Notes: generated from the letters alone by a model not told the origin. A stretch of DNA of 64,000 bases from Mallotus nudiflorus (GCA_947683625.1 CANTUR010000665.1:45834-109833), one strand, 5' to 3'. Numbered from the stretch's first letter, positions 1-12,400 are shown. Made by a program: numbers and translations.

Positions 1-84
1 CTTCATCTTTTCTTCTACTCAATATGTGTGGCTAGATTTTCTAGTTATTACCTTAGCTAGAAAACAAGTAATAACCTAGTGATT

Positions 85-250
85 AACATGATTAACATGA
101 TTGAATCATGTTAATAAACATGTGATTAACATGATTATTGGTTGTCATTAACATGTTTATTGGTTGTCATTAACATGTTTATTCTTTATCTTAAATCAAT
201 TTAACTAAGTGATTAACATGATTTAATCTAAGTTAATAAACATAGTTTAT
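85..250. repeat. Short degenerate tandem repeat (TTAACATG-based)
   Basis: GATTAACATGATT and ATTAACATGTTTAT recur several times. Two clear 22-bp copies of TTGGTTGTCATTAACATGTT lie at about 138-181. It is probably a local slippage product; no function is seen. Confidence 0.6.
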
Positions 251-1259
251 TGGTTGCTCTTTTGCTTAATGCCTTTAATGGATTGGCCACCCTTTATTTG
301 AATCTAGACAATGAGACTTTATTAGGAGATAGGTTTCATTGAGAAAAAAAGCGATAACCAGTTAATTATCTATTTAGTTAAGAGACACTTGTTAGTTAAT
401 AATGTTGAGGAGTTGAGCTTCTAAATTGAATATAATGAACACGTGAGAGCTATAAAATTGAGAACTAGTTGTATTCAATTAATCATAGGTTTTTATGAGA
501 GAAAGATCTATGATTCTCAAGATTGCTTACATAATGCATAACGGTTTGAATTAACTTACAAATTAATTACATCTTTAAAAAGGTTGAATTGAGTTTAAGA
601 ACCCTAGCATTTTATTTGGATTGTGATTCTTTACATTAGCTTTTAATTGTTTAAGACTACTTTAATTCGAAAACCATTTTTCGATGTCTAAACAAAAAAA
701 CGCCTTGATTATTACAATACTCAATTTGCAATCTCTATGGAATGATATTAATTTACTACTTCCATGATTCCATATGCTTATAGATTTCACACACCAAGTA
801 CATATTTACTCCTAACATTTATAATAAGAAATAAATTTTTCCTTATAAAATTGAAGAACATTTAAACACGAACATTTTTTCAAAAAAATATTTAAACTCT
901 TTTGCTAATAAAAATATTAAATAATTATTTATTTTGTATACTCATAAATTCTACTAATTCTAATACAATATTAAAAGAATTTACATTTAATTTTTCATGG
1001 GAATTTTTTAAAAAATTCCTTCATTCTAGTGGAAATCAACAAGTGGGTAATCCATCATGCCAACCTTCTACTTGTAGAAACCAATCCCTAGTCGATATAG
1101 ATATTGAAAAAGAAGTGGTTCAAGAATTGTATGGCTATGATCTAAGGTACATTGTCTGATCCAAGTTTCAGAAGCTATTTAGTGAATTATATCGAAGTTA
1201 AATAATGTATAGAATATATCATAAATAAATAAAATATTTTTTATTTAAAATATCAAAAA

Positions 1260-1262
<3 letters not shown>

Positions 1263-1291
<29 letters not shown>
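1263..1291. repeat. (AT)n microsatellite
   Basis: An uninterrupted AT dinucleotide run of about 14 units in AT-rich flanking DNA. Confidence 0.95.
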
Positions 1292-1293
<2 letters not shown>

Positions 1294-1588
1294 ACTCAAA
1301 ATTTGATTGTAAAAAATAACTTATAGAGCTTAGTTGAAAAAATGATGTATTATATTTAGGTTTAGCCCCAACTTTTATATTCATGATAAAATTTTGTACC
1401 TATAAGTATAAATTTGAGCAGTGGAGGCATTGATTCCATAACATTCACATGTAAGGGTTTTTTATTTTAATTTTTAAAGGACAAATGGAAGCTTATTAAC
1501 ATATCTTTGTTTGTAAGCTAGTAATTATTTACTTAAACTTGGAATGACGAAAGAAAAAACTAATAATTAAAGCAAGACATTTATCGTA

Positions 1589-1593
1589 CCACA
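1589..1593 (+). other. Left putative target-site duplication CCACA of the array
   Basis: CCACA lies directly before the first TG of LTR1. The five bases after LTR4 are CCATA (27202-27206), matching at four of five positions. Ty3/gypsy integration usually duplicates 5 bp, so the pair fits one original insertion event flanking the whole array, with one later C/T change. Confidence 0.55.
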
Positions 1594-3382
1594 TGTAATA
1601 ACTCAAATTTTTTAAAATTATTTTATATAATTAAATATTAAGATTTGTAATATTATCAATAATTTTTATCGTATGTAGTTATTATTATTACATTAAATTG
1701 TTATATTTAATGATTAAATTTAAAATTCTATTTGGGAACTATTAATATTATTATTTATATCTCATTTTTATTTACATAACATTACTATTTTTTATTTTTA
1801 TTATTTACATAGCATTATTTTTAACTAGAGTTATTATTATTATTATTGTTACATGTATATATTGTGTGGTTGAGTAATTTTGACAATTATTATTGCTATT
1901 ATTATTATTATTACTACTACTACTACTTCTTTTTATGGTTAAGAGCTTGAGTAAAGGCCAAAAAAAAAGATTGCAGATCACACTCTTCCCTCCCATTCTT
2001 CACGCCATTATTCTTTCTGCCCTCCCCATTTTTGTCATCTCCTTCACGTCATTTCACCTCTGTGCCCTCTCTCTCATGCTGACTTCCATCCCAATAGCAC
2101 CACCATCCTCATGCCACCCCCACCATTTGCTTCTTCTTCTTTCCTGGATGTCTCAATTGCAGCAGTAGCACCGAAGACCAAGCCCAATAGCAATAGCCTT
2201 CTCTCTTGTAAAGCAGCGATAACTCCAGTTCAAGCAGCATCAGCCCTCCCCTGTCCTAGGATTTCAGTGTAGGTAAGTTCTAGGTTAGTTTAGTTGAGTT
2301 TGTTAGGTTGATTTTTAGTTGATTTAGGTTGTTAGTTAGTTGATTTAGTTAGTCTTTGTGTTGATTTGATTTTTGGTTGATTTTTATTATATTTGTTAAT
2401 TATGCAGAATTTTATTTTAATTATTTGGTTAATTATTTTAGTTGATTTTGGTTATGGGCATATATAAAAATGATTTATGTTGGTTAATTTAATTTTATGG
2501 ATTTTGTATAATTTATTTAGATTTTTTAAGTTTATGTATATTTTTTTTAATTTTGTTAATTAAATATTTGGGTTGAATATTGAATTAATTAGAGTTAGTA
2601 ATTTTTGTGTTAATAAAATTATTTTTTAGTAAATTTATATTATTTTTGAGGAATTATTATGTTTATGTGAATATTGGAATTTTGGGGTAATTATGTAATT
2701 TTATTGAAAATATAGTTAAATTATATTTAAAATGGTTTTAGAATTTTATAGAGTATTAGAATAATTTTTATATGTTAATTACTATTTTTAACTAATTAAT
2801 TCTAATTTTTGAAAATTATATTCAAATAATAAATTATTTATTATTTTGTGATTAAATGGGTTTTTGATTAATTTTATATTATATTTAAACTATTTAAATA
2901 ATTAAATGTGAATTTGACTAAATATGTTGAATATTTAAAAAATAGGAATTTTATAAATATTATATTATTATTTAAGATTTTATTAATTATTGAAAAATAT
3001 TTATATTTAGTGTTTTGAAATTTAAATAAATTATATTATTGATTTTATGGATTTTAGTGATTTTAATATGTTAGTATTTAATATTTGCATTTTTGTATTT
3101 TGTGAACCTTGATTGGGGATTTGGGTAGTTTGGGGTCCCAACCTAAGATATTGAGCTTGTGTGAAGTTTACAAGTGTGTTTACTTGTAGGATTGACTCTA
3201 CTTCGGTAGAGGGATGTCCATTTTACAAAGGAGATTTTGCTAAAATTTTGATAGATTTCTCGTAAAATGTGTCATCGAGTCAATCCCAAGTTTGAATTCA
3301 GAGTTCGAGTCGAGTCTTCCTTAAAAATTCTAGAAGTTAGGGTTTCTAATTTCTAGTAGTCATTTTATTTTATATCTTTTAG

Positions 3383-3448
3383 CCGCCCCTCTGATCGCAT
3401 CTGCCAGTTGAGGTTGGACATGACGTATTAAAGGAGCGCATTCATCTT
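3383..3448 (+). other. 66-nt exon-like block in LTR1
   Basis: The block is preceded by a pyrimidine-rich TTATATCTTTTAG and is GC-richer than its surroundings. The other three LTRs hold blocks of exactly the same length: 11264-11329, 18597-18662 and 25951-26016. LTR2 and LTR4 end it with GTAAGT, LTR3 with GTAATT, and here the GT has become GA. It may be a small leader exon; this is inferred from the edges only. Confidence 0.4.
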
Positions 3449-3639
3449 GAAAGTTAATATTTGATTTGTATATTTTTTTGAATTAAAACATATTAAATTC
3501 TGATGAATTTAATTTTATGAGATTCTAGTCGGTATTCTTATATAATATTGCATGATTTAATTTATAGTTGATTTAATTTATTTTTATTTATTTTAATTTT
3601 CTTTGTCTAATTTTTAATTATTTTAAATAAGCTACGGTA

Positions 3640-3980
3640 GAACGGGCTACCTGATGGGTTTCATTATGACCGTGTATGCACCGGTAAAATATTTGATTAT
3701 ATTAATTATATTACTAGGGCCAAAGGTCTGGTGATGCTCTCAGACACCGCCAATAATATGATATTTGACTATATTGATTAAATACTAGGGCCGAAGGTTT
3801 AGTGATGCTTTGCTCTCGGACATCGCTAGTAAAGTTGGATTGTTATTTATTAAATCACTAGGGCACAATGGTCTGGTGATGCTTTGCTCTTGGACACCAC
3901 TAGTGATATTGGATTAAGTGATGTGACTATGGCTGTTTATCCTGGTAATGCTTTGCTCTCAGGATCCGGCAGTCTTGGAT
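3640..3980 (+). repeat. Hairpin-unit array in LTR1
   Basis: About four diverged units of roughly 70 bp carry a core like TGATGCTTTGCTCTC between arms that begin near ACTAGGGC and end near GCTAGT. The arms can pair within a unit. A CCTGATG stem precedes the array, with its right arm degraded in this copy. Equivalent arrays lie at about 11500-11850, 18865-19205 and 26210-26560. Confidence 0.6.
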
Positions 3981-4654
3981 TTAAGTGAGTTGTGTAGCTA
4001 TTAGAATTGAGGACTAGGGTTATACTTAATTTTTTTTATTGAAATGTTTTAAAAAGCATTTAAATATTTATTTCTTTACTTTTGAAAATTGGATTTCTTA
4101 TATGTATATCAAATTATTTGAATAAAATTATAAATATATTATATTTTCATAAAAACTTATTTTAAAGGAGATTTTCAAACCACATTCATTTCTTTTTATT
4201 AGCTTACTCAGTGAGATCTAACTCCCCTCAATTTATTTTTTTCAAGAGTTTAGGAGTCTTTTATTAGGCCTACTTCTCTACGCGGAGTAGATTTTTCACC
4301 GGCTATCTTATGTAGGTCTATGTAATTGTGTTTGTATTAGTATTCCTATAATGCAGTAGAGAACTGTATAACTTCATATTTTAAGTTGACTATTATGTTT
4401 TGAGATTTATGTACTGAGATACTATTTGTATAATTGATGATGTTTATTTTATGCACCATGATGTTATGGTTTAATTAAATTGAGAAAAAAGTCAGTTTGA
4501 TAATGTGCATTATGATTTAATTATTTTGTTATAAGGTTTAAAGTGAAATATTCCACGTTTTTCTTTTAAGGCTTATTACAAGTTTTAATAGCTTTATGCT
4601 TTCCCATTCCCTAGTGTCGGTCATGTGCCCCTAGATTCGGGTCATGACAAAGGT

Positions 4655-4666
4655 TAGTATCAGAGC
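4655..4666 (+). other. Primer binding site, copy 1
   Basis: TAGTATCAGAGC lies 5 bases after LTR1. It matches the complement of the plant initiator-Met tRNA 3' end (TGGTATCAGAGC) with one change. Confidence 0.85.
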
Positions 4667-4831
4667 TTTAGTTCATTTTTCATGGTTTTGACTGTCGATG
4701 TCTGTCTTTTCTCATGTTACTACGATACTTAGGTTGTTAATTATTGCTTATTGATTCTCTATCCTTAGGATTTTGCGTCTGTGTCTGTGTTTTTATTTGG
4801 TTTTGAATTTGGGTTTTCTTGTCTTTTCAGA

Positions 4832-6200
4832 ATAAGGTGTGCTTAGAATGCCCTTGCTATTGATACAGAGCAGGATGATGGTGAATAGTCATTTTAGGAT
4901 GAGATTCTTCCTCCTGCCCCTTGCCTTAGATGTAGGGGTAGAGGTAGAGGTAGACGCAGAGCGAGAGTAGCAGCAGCTTTGAGGCATGACCAGCCTTAGG
5001 TAGAGCCCTAGATTCCAGTAGAGGATCTTACAGCTTTTGCAGTTGGTATGGTGGGTATTAATCAGGGCTTAGCATCTGTTAATCAGGCAATACCCATAGT
5101 GCAGTAGATGCTTCAATGATATAATCAAGGGATGCCTGATGTAGATGTGGCATTGTTATACTCTAGAGTGGGACGAGTTTATTTTGATCGTACTGGAGAC
5201 GTATTGGATTTCATTAACACCATTGAGTCCAAGACCAAATCTGGGTATTATGATTATCAGAGGATCATGATAGTGGAGTTATCCATCTCAATGGCAGCTC
5301 AAGATTGGTTTATACAGTCCATTCAGCCCTTCATGACTGTGATGACTTAGTTAGGTTTTAAGGACCAGTTTATGAGATTCTTTTGTCCTTCATCTATGTA
5401 AGAGAACTATAGATGGCAGCTGCTTAATATTGACAGGAGAGATCAATCAGTCGAGGACTATACTCAGGAGTTCTACAGATTGATGAGACATACTGAGGAT
5501 ATGAGGTAGGATGTTGCTAAAGTAATTGAGCTGTATATAACTGGGTTATGCCTAGCTTATATTGGCATTCGACCAAAAGGTCATATTTTAGAGAGTGTTG
5601 TGGAGGAGGAGAGACAGCTAGAGTGGAGGCATATCCAACACGACACCATACCTGATCCTTATAATAGTGGCATTGTTAGACCTATTCAGAGGGTGCAGCA
5701 GCCAGTTTTTTAGATAGGCAGCACAAGTGCTCAGTCAGCATGTCCTTCTCAATAGAGTAGACAGTTTAGAGCACATAAAACTGGTAGGCACCATCTTGCT
5801 TAGGATCGCAGGAGCAGTAAGGCTGCTAGATTTGGTGGTAGTGCTAGCAACAGTAGTGGATAGAGCTTCGAACATGGCAGTTCTTGGTCTGGAGCTAGTG
5901 TGTGTGCCACGTGTGGATGAGTACGTCAAGGTCCTTGTCACTTGATGCTAAGAGCATGTTTCAAGTGTGGTGAGTTTGGACACTTTGCTAGAGCTTGTCC
6001 AAACTATGGATTCCAGTCATTTTTTGCTCAGGGATCTTAACCTTCTGTTGTCCCGCCTCTACAGCAGGTGCCTCAGTAGTATTAAACACCCATGTACCCT
6101 CAGCAGTGAGCGATTATGTTTGTGAGTCAATAGGGTCAAGGTAGAGGACATGCTCAGCCATTCACCTCATAGAAGCGAGGATGTGGATAGGCTAGGGTCT
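4832..6200 (+). pseudogene. gag: gag pseudogene, chromovirus copy 1
   Basis: Gag builds the virus-like particle and binds element RNA. The start codon is ATA here but ATG at the same place in copies 2 and 3. An arginine/glycine-rich basic stretch follows at about 4930-4975. The gag core is readable at 5132-5347 (motif VYFDRTGDVLDF) and continues, with stops, through a segment resembling ENYRWQLLNI. A CCHC zinc knuckle at 5957-5998 (CFKCGEFGHFARAC) is intact. Several stops replace expected Gln or Trp codons (for example TAG at 5105-5107 and 5711-5713), so it cannot make full Gag. It is followed without a gap by protease-like sequence. Confidence 0.88.
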
Positions 6201-9200
6201 TTACTTTGACTCCTTAGGATACGAAGGCATTCAATGCAATGGTAGCAGGTATTATTCCAATTTGTTGCTCTGAGGCTAGAATTTTTTTTATCTAGGTGCT
6301 AAGTATTCCTTTATATCCCCTTTGTTTACTTCTAAAGTGGCTTGTCTTCCTTACAATATGAGTTTTCCTTTGTCTATTTTGACTGTGCTTATCGATGAGT
6401 TAAAGACGGACATCTTCTTTCCATCTTGTCCTGTGTTGGTTGAAGGTAGGGATTTGTTGGCAAACTTGGTCCTTCTGGATGTAATTGAGTTTGATATGAT
6501 TCTAGGAATGGATTGGTTGTCCCATTATTATGCTTTTATTAAATTTTGAGCGAAATAAGTAATTTTTAGAATTCCAGGTGAAGAGGAATTCAGATTCAAA
6601 GGCAGTAAGAGTTTTGTGCCTTGTAATCTTATTTTTTCCATTACAGCTATAAAGATACTTAATAGAGGGTGTCAAGGCTATCTAGCTGTAGTTAGAGATG
6701 TTCAAGAAGAAATGAGATCAGTAGAAAGCGTACCAATGGTATGTGAATTCTCAAATGTTTTTCCATAGGAGTTACCTAGATTGCCGCCAGATATAGAGAT
6801 TGAATTCTGTTTTGATGTTGTGTCTGGTACAGATTCTATCTCTATGCCACCTTATAGGATGGCACCTACAGAGCTGAATGAGCTGAAAGAGCAATTGTAG
6901 GAATTGTTAGATAAGGGGTTTATTTGGAGTAGTAAATCTCCTTGGGGTGCTCTGGTTCTTTTTATGAAGAAGAAGGATGGTAGTCTTTGACTATGTATTG
7001 ACTATAAATAGTTTAACAATGTCACCATCAAGAACAAGTATCCACTCCTTAGGATTGATGATTTATTTGATCAGTTGCAAGAAGCTCAGTATTTCTCTAA
7101 GATTGACTTGAGATATGGGTAGCATCAGCTAAGGATTAGAAGTGAAGATATACCCAAATCAACATTTCAAAGTAGGTATGGCCACTATGTGTTCCTAATG
7201 ATGTCCTTTGGGTTGACTAATGCCCTAACAGCCTTTTATGGACCTGATGAATAGGGTGTTTAGGCCATTATTGGACTGATTTGTGATTATGTTTATTGAT
7301 GACATTATGGTATATTATAAGAATAAGTTGGAGCATGCGATGCATTTAAGATTGGTGTTGCAAACTTTGAGAGAGCACTAACTATATGCTAAGTTTTCAA
7401 AATGTGAGTTATAGTTTAACCAAGTGGCAATCTTAGGCCATGATGGCATTCAGGTTGATCCCAAGAAGATTGAGGCAATCATTGAGTGACCAAGACCCAT
7501 AAAAGTTACGGAAGTGAGAATTTTTCTAGGTTTAGCGGGCTATTACAAAAGATTTATGAAGGACTTCTCCAAGATTACTGCACCTTTAACCATACTGACC
7601 TAGAAGAATGTTAGGTTTGTGTGGATTGATAGTTGTATTTTCACCGAAGATTTGGAGGCATTACCTATACAGTGTCACTTTTGAAGTATACACCGACCAT
7701 AAGAGCTTGAAATATATCTTTGAGTAGAGGGATTTGAACCTAAGGCAGAGAAGATGGATGGAACTTCTGAAGGACTATGATTGTTTGATTCTTTACCATC
7801 AAGGCAAGGCGAATGCAGTAGCAAATGCGTTGAGTAGAAAATCAGTAGGCAGTCTTGCCCATATTAGTACTAAGAGGAGGCCAAATATTCAGGAGTTGCA
7901 TGAGCTAATTGATCAAAGTTTGCAATGGAAAATGACTAAGAAATGCCTTTTAGCTCAGTTCAGAGTACGATTAGTGTATTTGGATAGAGTTAAGGCAACT
8001 CAAAGAAGGGGCCCACAACTACAAAGAATCGTGTTTGAAGTGCAACAGGGTCAATCCATAGAGTTTGTGATTGACAGTGAGGTTGTTATACGCTTAGGCA
8101 CTCAGTTGTATGTGTCGAATGTTAATGATTTGAGGAAAAAGATCTTGGAAAAGGCACATTTTTCTACTTACAGTATTCATTGAGGTTCTACCAAGATGTA
8201 TCATAATTTAAATGATACAGACTAGTAGAACGGAATGAAAAAGGATGTTGCATAATTTGTATCCATGTTAGCAGGTGAAACTAGAGCATCAGAGGCCTTT
8301 AGGATTGTTACAGCCCATGTCTATCCTAGAGTGGAAGTGGGATATGATTACCATGGATTTTGTGATTGGTTTGCCTTGGATGACAGGTGGATTTGATGCA
8401 ATCTGGGTGATAATTGACAAGTTAACTAAGTCAACTCACTTTCTACTGATAAAGAAGGCATACTCCATGGATAGCTTAACACAATTGTATGTTAGCAGAA
8501 TTGTTTGCCTTTATGGAGTTCCAGTAAGCATAATATTTGACAGAGGAGCCACTTTTACATCAATTTTTTGGCAAGAGTTACATAAAACCTTGGGTACAAG
8601 GTTATACTTCAACACAACATTCCATCCTTAAACTGATGGTCAATCTAAAAGGATTATTCAGACTTTACAGGATATGCTCAGAATGTGTGTGATGGATTTT
8701 GGAGGTTAATGGGATAACCATTTACCATTAATTGAATTTGTATATAATAATAGTTACCATGCAAGTATTAAAATGGCTCCGTATAAAGCGTTGTATGGTA
8801 GGAAGTGCATATTAACTTTGTGTTGGGAAATTGGTAAGAGACAGTTGATAGGTCTAGAGTTGGTGCATATTACTTCTGAGAAAGTTCCTATCAATCAGTA
8901 AAGGTTGAGGACAACTTTTAGTAGGTAGAAGAGTTATGTTGATCCTAGAAGGAAAGACATTTCCTTTCTAGTTGGAGATATGGTGTTTCTGAAAGTATCT
9001 CCATTGAAAGGAGTTATGAGGTTCGGTAAGAAGGGTAAGTTGGCTTCAAGATACATTGTACCTTTCAAGATATGGTCATGAGTTAAAGAAGTGGCCTATA
9101 GACTAGTGTTACCACTAGAGTTATCTCAAATCCACCCAATGTTCCATGTATCTATGCTGAGAAAGTATGTTCTTAATGCTTCTCACGTACTTCAGCCTCA

Positions 9201-9393
9201 AGAAGTGGAGCTCAGTGGAGATCTATCTTATGAGGAGTATTCAGTGGCGATTATAGATTGCCCAGTTCATCAGCTTCACTCCCAAGAGAATCAGATAGTA
9301 AAAGTGCTTTGGAGTAATCACACAACAGAAAACTATACGTAGGAGACAGAATCTGAGATACAAGTCGCCTATCCCTATCTTTTTCATCAATAA
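6200..9393 (+). pseudogene. pol: pol pseudogene, chromovirus copy 1 (PR-RT-RNaseH-IN-chromodomain)
   Basis: Protease is at about 6240-6590, but the bases at its DSG-type active site are scrambled. Reverse transcriptase is at about 6780-7560, with the catalytic FIDDI intact at 7292-7306. RNase H has lost about 230 bp near 7640 compared with copy 2. Integrase is at about 8160-8820: Asp codons remain at 8356 and 8539, but the catalytic Glu expected 36 codons after the second Asp is Lys (8647-8649). A C-terminal chromodomain at about 9225-9393 keeps a VLWSNH core. The frame ends at TAA 9391-9393, 61 bp before LTR2. Many stops and frameshifts make it non-functional. Confidence 0.9.
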
Positions 9394-9440
9394 ACCTTGT
9401 ATTTCCTTACTTTTCATTGAAATTTGAGGATGAATTTATG

Positions 9441-9454
9441 TAAGGTGGGAAGAC
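9441..9454 (+). other. Polypurine tract before LTR2
   Basis: TAAGGTGGGAAGAC directly precedes LTR2 and corresponds to a more purine-rich tract in copy 3 (24064-24077). It is the expected second-strand primer of copy 1, with a T interrupting the purines. Confidence 0.75.
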
Positions 9455-12400
9455 TATAATAACCTGAATTTTTTTAATTATTTTATATAATTAAATATCG
9501 AGGTTTGCAATGTTATTAATAATTTTTATCGTATATTGTTATTATTATTACATTAAATTGTTATATTTAATTACTAAATTTAAAATTCTTTTTGGGAACT
9601 ATTAATATTATTATTTCTATCTCATTTTTATTTACATGGCATTATTATTATTTACATAGCATTATTTTTAACTAGAGTTATTATTATTATTGTTGTTACA
9701 TGTATATATTGTGTGGTTGAGTAATTTTGACTATTATTGTTATTATTATTATTATTATTATAAAAATAATTATTATTATTGTTACTACTAATACTTTTTA
9801 TGTTTAAGAGCTTAAGTAAAGGCCAAAAAAATTGCAGATCACACTCTTCCCTCCCATTCTTCGCACCATTATTCTTCTTGCGCTCCCCATTTTTGTCATC
9901 TCTCTCATGCCATTTCACCTCTCTGCCCTCTCTCTCACATTGACTTCCATCCCAATAGCACCACTATCCTTGCGCCACCCCCACCATCTGCTTCTTCTTC
10001 TTTCCTTGTTGTCTCAACAGCAACAGCATCACCAAAGACCAAGACTAGCAGCAACAACATTGTAATCCAAGACCAGCAGCAGTAGCCTTCTCCCTTCCAT
10101 AGCAGCAACAGCTCCGATTCAAGCAGCAGTAGCCCTCCCATGTCCTAGGATTTCAGTGTTAGGTAAGTTCTAGGTTAGTTTAGTTGAGTTTGTTAGGTTG
10201 ATTTTTAGTTGATTTAGGTTGTTAGTTAGTTGATTTAGTTAGTTTTTGTATTGATTCAATTTTTGGTTGATTTTTATTATATTTGTTAATTATGCATAAT
10301 TTTATTTTTAATTATTTGGTTAATTATTTTGGTTGATTTTGGTTATGGGCATACATAAAAATGATTTATGTTGGTTAATTTAATTTTATGGATTTTGTAT
10401 AATTTATTTAGATTTTTTAAGTTTATGTATATTTTGGTAATTAAATATTTGGGTTGAATATTGAATTAATTAGAGTTGGTAAATTAAGTTAGTAATTTTT
10501 GTGTTAATAAAATTATTTTTTAGTAAACTTATATTATTTTTGAGGAATTATTATGTTTATGTGAATATTAGAATTTTGGGGTAATTATGTAATTTTATTG
10601 AAAATATAGTTAAATTATGTTTTAAATGGTTTTACAATTTTGTAGAGCATTAAAATAATTTTTATAAATTAATTACTATTTTTAACTAATTAATTCTAAT
10701 TTTTGAAAATTATATTCAAATAATAAATTATTTATTATTTTGTGATTAAATGGGCTTTTAATTAATTTTATATTATATTTAAACTATTTAAATAATTAAA
10801 TGTGAATTTGACTAAATATGTTGAATATTTGAAAAATAGGAATTTTATAAATATTATATTATTATTTAAGATTTTATTAATTATTGTGGAAAATATTTAT
10901 ATTTAGTGTTTTGAAATTTAAATAACTTATATTATTGATTTTATGGATTTTAGTGATTTTAATATTTGCCTTTTTGTGTTTTGTGAACCTCGGTTGGGGA
11001 TTTGGGTAGTTCGGGTCCCAACCTAAGGTGTTGAGCTTGTGTGAAGTTTAGAAGTGTATTTACTTACAGGATTGACTCTACTTCAGTAGAGGGATGTCCG
11101 TTTTACAGAGGAGTCTTTATCAAATTTTTGGTAGATTTCTTGTAAAACGTGACATCGGGTCAATCCTAAGTTTTGAATTCTGAGTTCGAGTCGAGTCTTC
11201 CATAGAAATTCTAGAAGTTAGGGTTTATAATTTTTGATAGTCAATTTATTTTCTCTTTTTTAGCTGCCCCTCTGGTCGCGTGTACCAGTCGATGTCGGAC
11301 ATGATGTATTAGAGGAGCGCCTTCATCTTGTAAGTTAATATTTGATTTGTATGTTAGGTTTTTTGAACTAAAACATATTAAATTGTACTAGATTCTAGTA
11401 AGCATTCTTATATAATATTGTATGATTTAATTTATAGTTGATTTATTTTAATTTAATTTTCGTTGTCTTATTTTCATTTATTTTAAATAAATTACAGTAG
11501 AATGGGCTACATGATGGGTTTCATCATGACCGTGTATGTACCAGTAAAATATTTGATTATATTAATTATATTACTAGAGTCAAAGGTTTGGTGATGCTTT
11601 GGTCTTGGACACCGCTAGTAATATGATATTTGATTATATTGATTAAATACTAGAGCTGAAGGTCTATTAATATTTTGCTCTTGGACATTGCCAGTAAAAT
11701 TGGACTTTTATTTATTAAATCACTAGGGATGATGGTCTAGTGATGTTTTGCTCTTAAACACTGCCAGTGATATTAGATTAAGTGATGTCACTGTAGCTGT
11801 GTATAGTTATGATGCTTTGCTTTTGGGATCCGGCAGTCTTGGATTTAAGCGAGCTGTATAGCTAATTTTCATACTGAAATGTTTTGATAAGCATTTAAAT
11901 ATTTGTTTCTTTCCTTTTGAAAAATGGATTCCTTATATGTATATCAAATTATTTGAATAAAATTATTAATTTATTATATTTTCATAAAAATTTATTTTAA
12001 AGGAGATATTCAAACCGTATTCATTTCTTTTATTAGCTTACTTAATGAGATCTGACTCCCCTCAATTTATTTTTTTCAGGAGTTTGGGAGTCGTCTGTTA
12101 GGCCTACTTCTCTACGTCGAGTAACTTATTCACCGGCTATCTTATGTAGGTCTATATAGTTGTGTTTGTATTAGTATCCATGTACCGCAATAGAGAACTG
12201 TATAACTTTATATTTTAAGTTGAATATTATGTATTGAGATTTATGTACTGAGATAATATTTTTATAACTAATGATGTTTATTTTATGAACCATGATGTTA
12301 TGGTTTAATTAAATTGAGAAAAAAATCAACTTGATAATGTGCATTATGATTTAATTATTTTATTGTAAGCTTTTAAAGTGAAATATTTTGCATTTTTCTT

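Larger units (their letters stand above)
1..1593. other. AT-rich flank, no recognised gene
   Basis: This stretch precedes the retrotransposon array and is strongly AT-rich. It holds short repeats around TTAACATG near 85-250 and an AT microsatellite. An open frame at 902-1159 (85 codons, + strand) has no motif I recognise and an asparagine/isoleucine-rich start typical of AT-rich DNA. The text near 735-775, around CAATCTCTATGG followed by AT-rich sequence, loosely resembles the inner end of the Athila LTR near 58190, so part of 240-780 may be an old LTR remnant. That is only an impression and needs an alignment. Confidence 0.5.
1594..4649 (+). repeat. LTR1 of the chromovirus array
   Basis: The LTR starts TGTAATAACT and ends GTCATGACA, so it keeps the TG...CA ends. 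It is about 3.06 kb, very long for a gypsy LTR. Read 5' to 3' it holds: a T/A-rich start with a short ATT/ACT microsatellite (about 1830-1930); a pyrimidine-rich block with CAG/CAA clusters (about 1975-2260); a splice-donor-like AGGTAAGT at 2271-2278; about 800 bp of T-rich DNA; a 66-nt GC-richer block (3383-3448); and hairpin-forming repeats (about 3640-3980). By eye the first 150 bp differ from LTR2 at about one base in ten, so the copies are old. Confidence 0.93.
2273..4830 (+). other. Candidate leader intron, copy 1 (LTR donor to gag acceptor)
   Basis: The donor-like site TAG|GTAAGT starts its GT at 2273 inside LTR1. The acceptor-like TTTCTTGTCTTTTCAG ends at 4830, one base before the gag start position. 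The sequence between is T-rich, as plant introns are. The primer binding site (4655-4666) lies inside it, so a spliced transcript could be translated but not primed. Both sites recur in copies 2 and 3. Splicing itself is inferred. Confidence 0.5.

Noticed and set aside
902..1159. Possible host exon in the left flank
   Set aside because: No recognised motif, AT-driven composition, no convincing splice context; left as unannotated flank.
4655..4666. tRNA gene fragments at the primer sites
   Set aside because: Only about 12 bases match a tRNA 3' end complement and they abut LTRs, as primer sites do.
5727..5945. Open frames 5727-5945 (+), 5735-5941 (-), 20961-21167 (-), 60955-61350 (-) as genes
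   Set aside because: They are alternative-frame readings of the Ser/Arg-rich linker and zinc knuckle of decayed gag.
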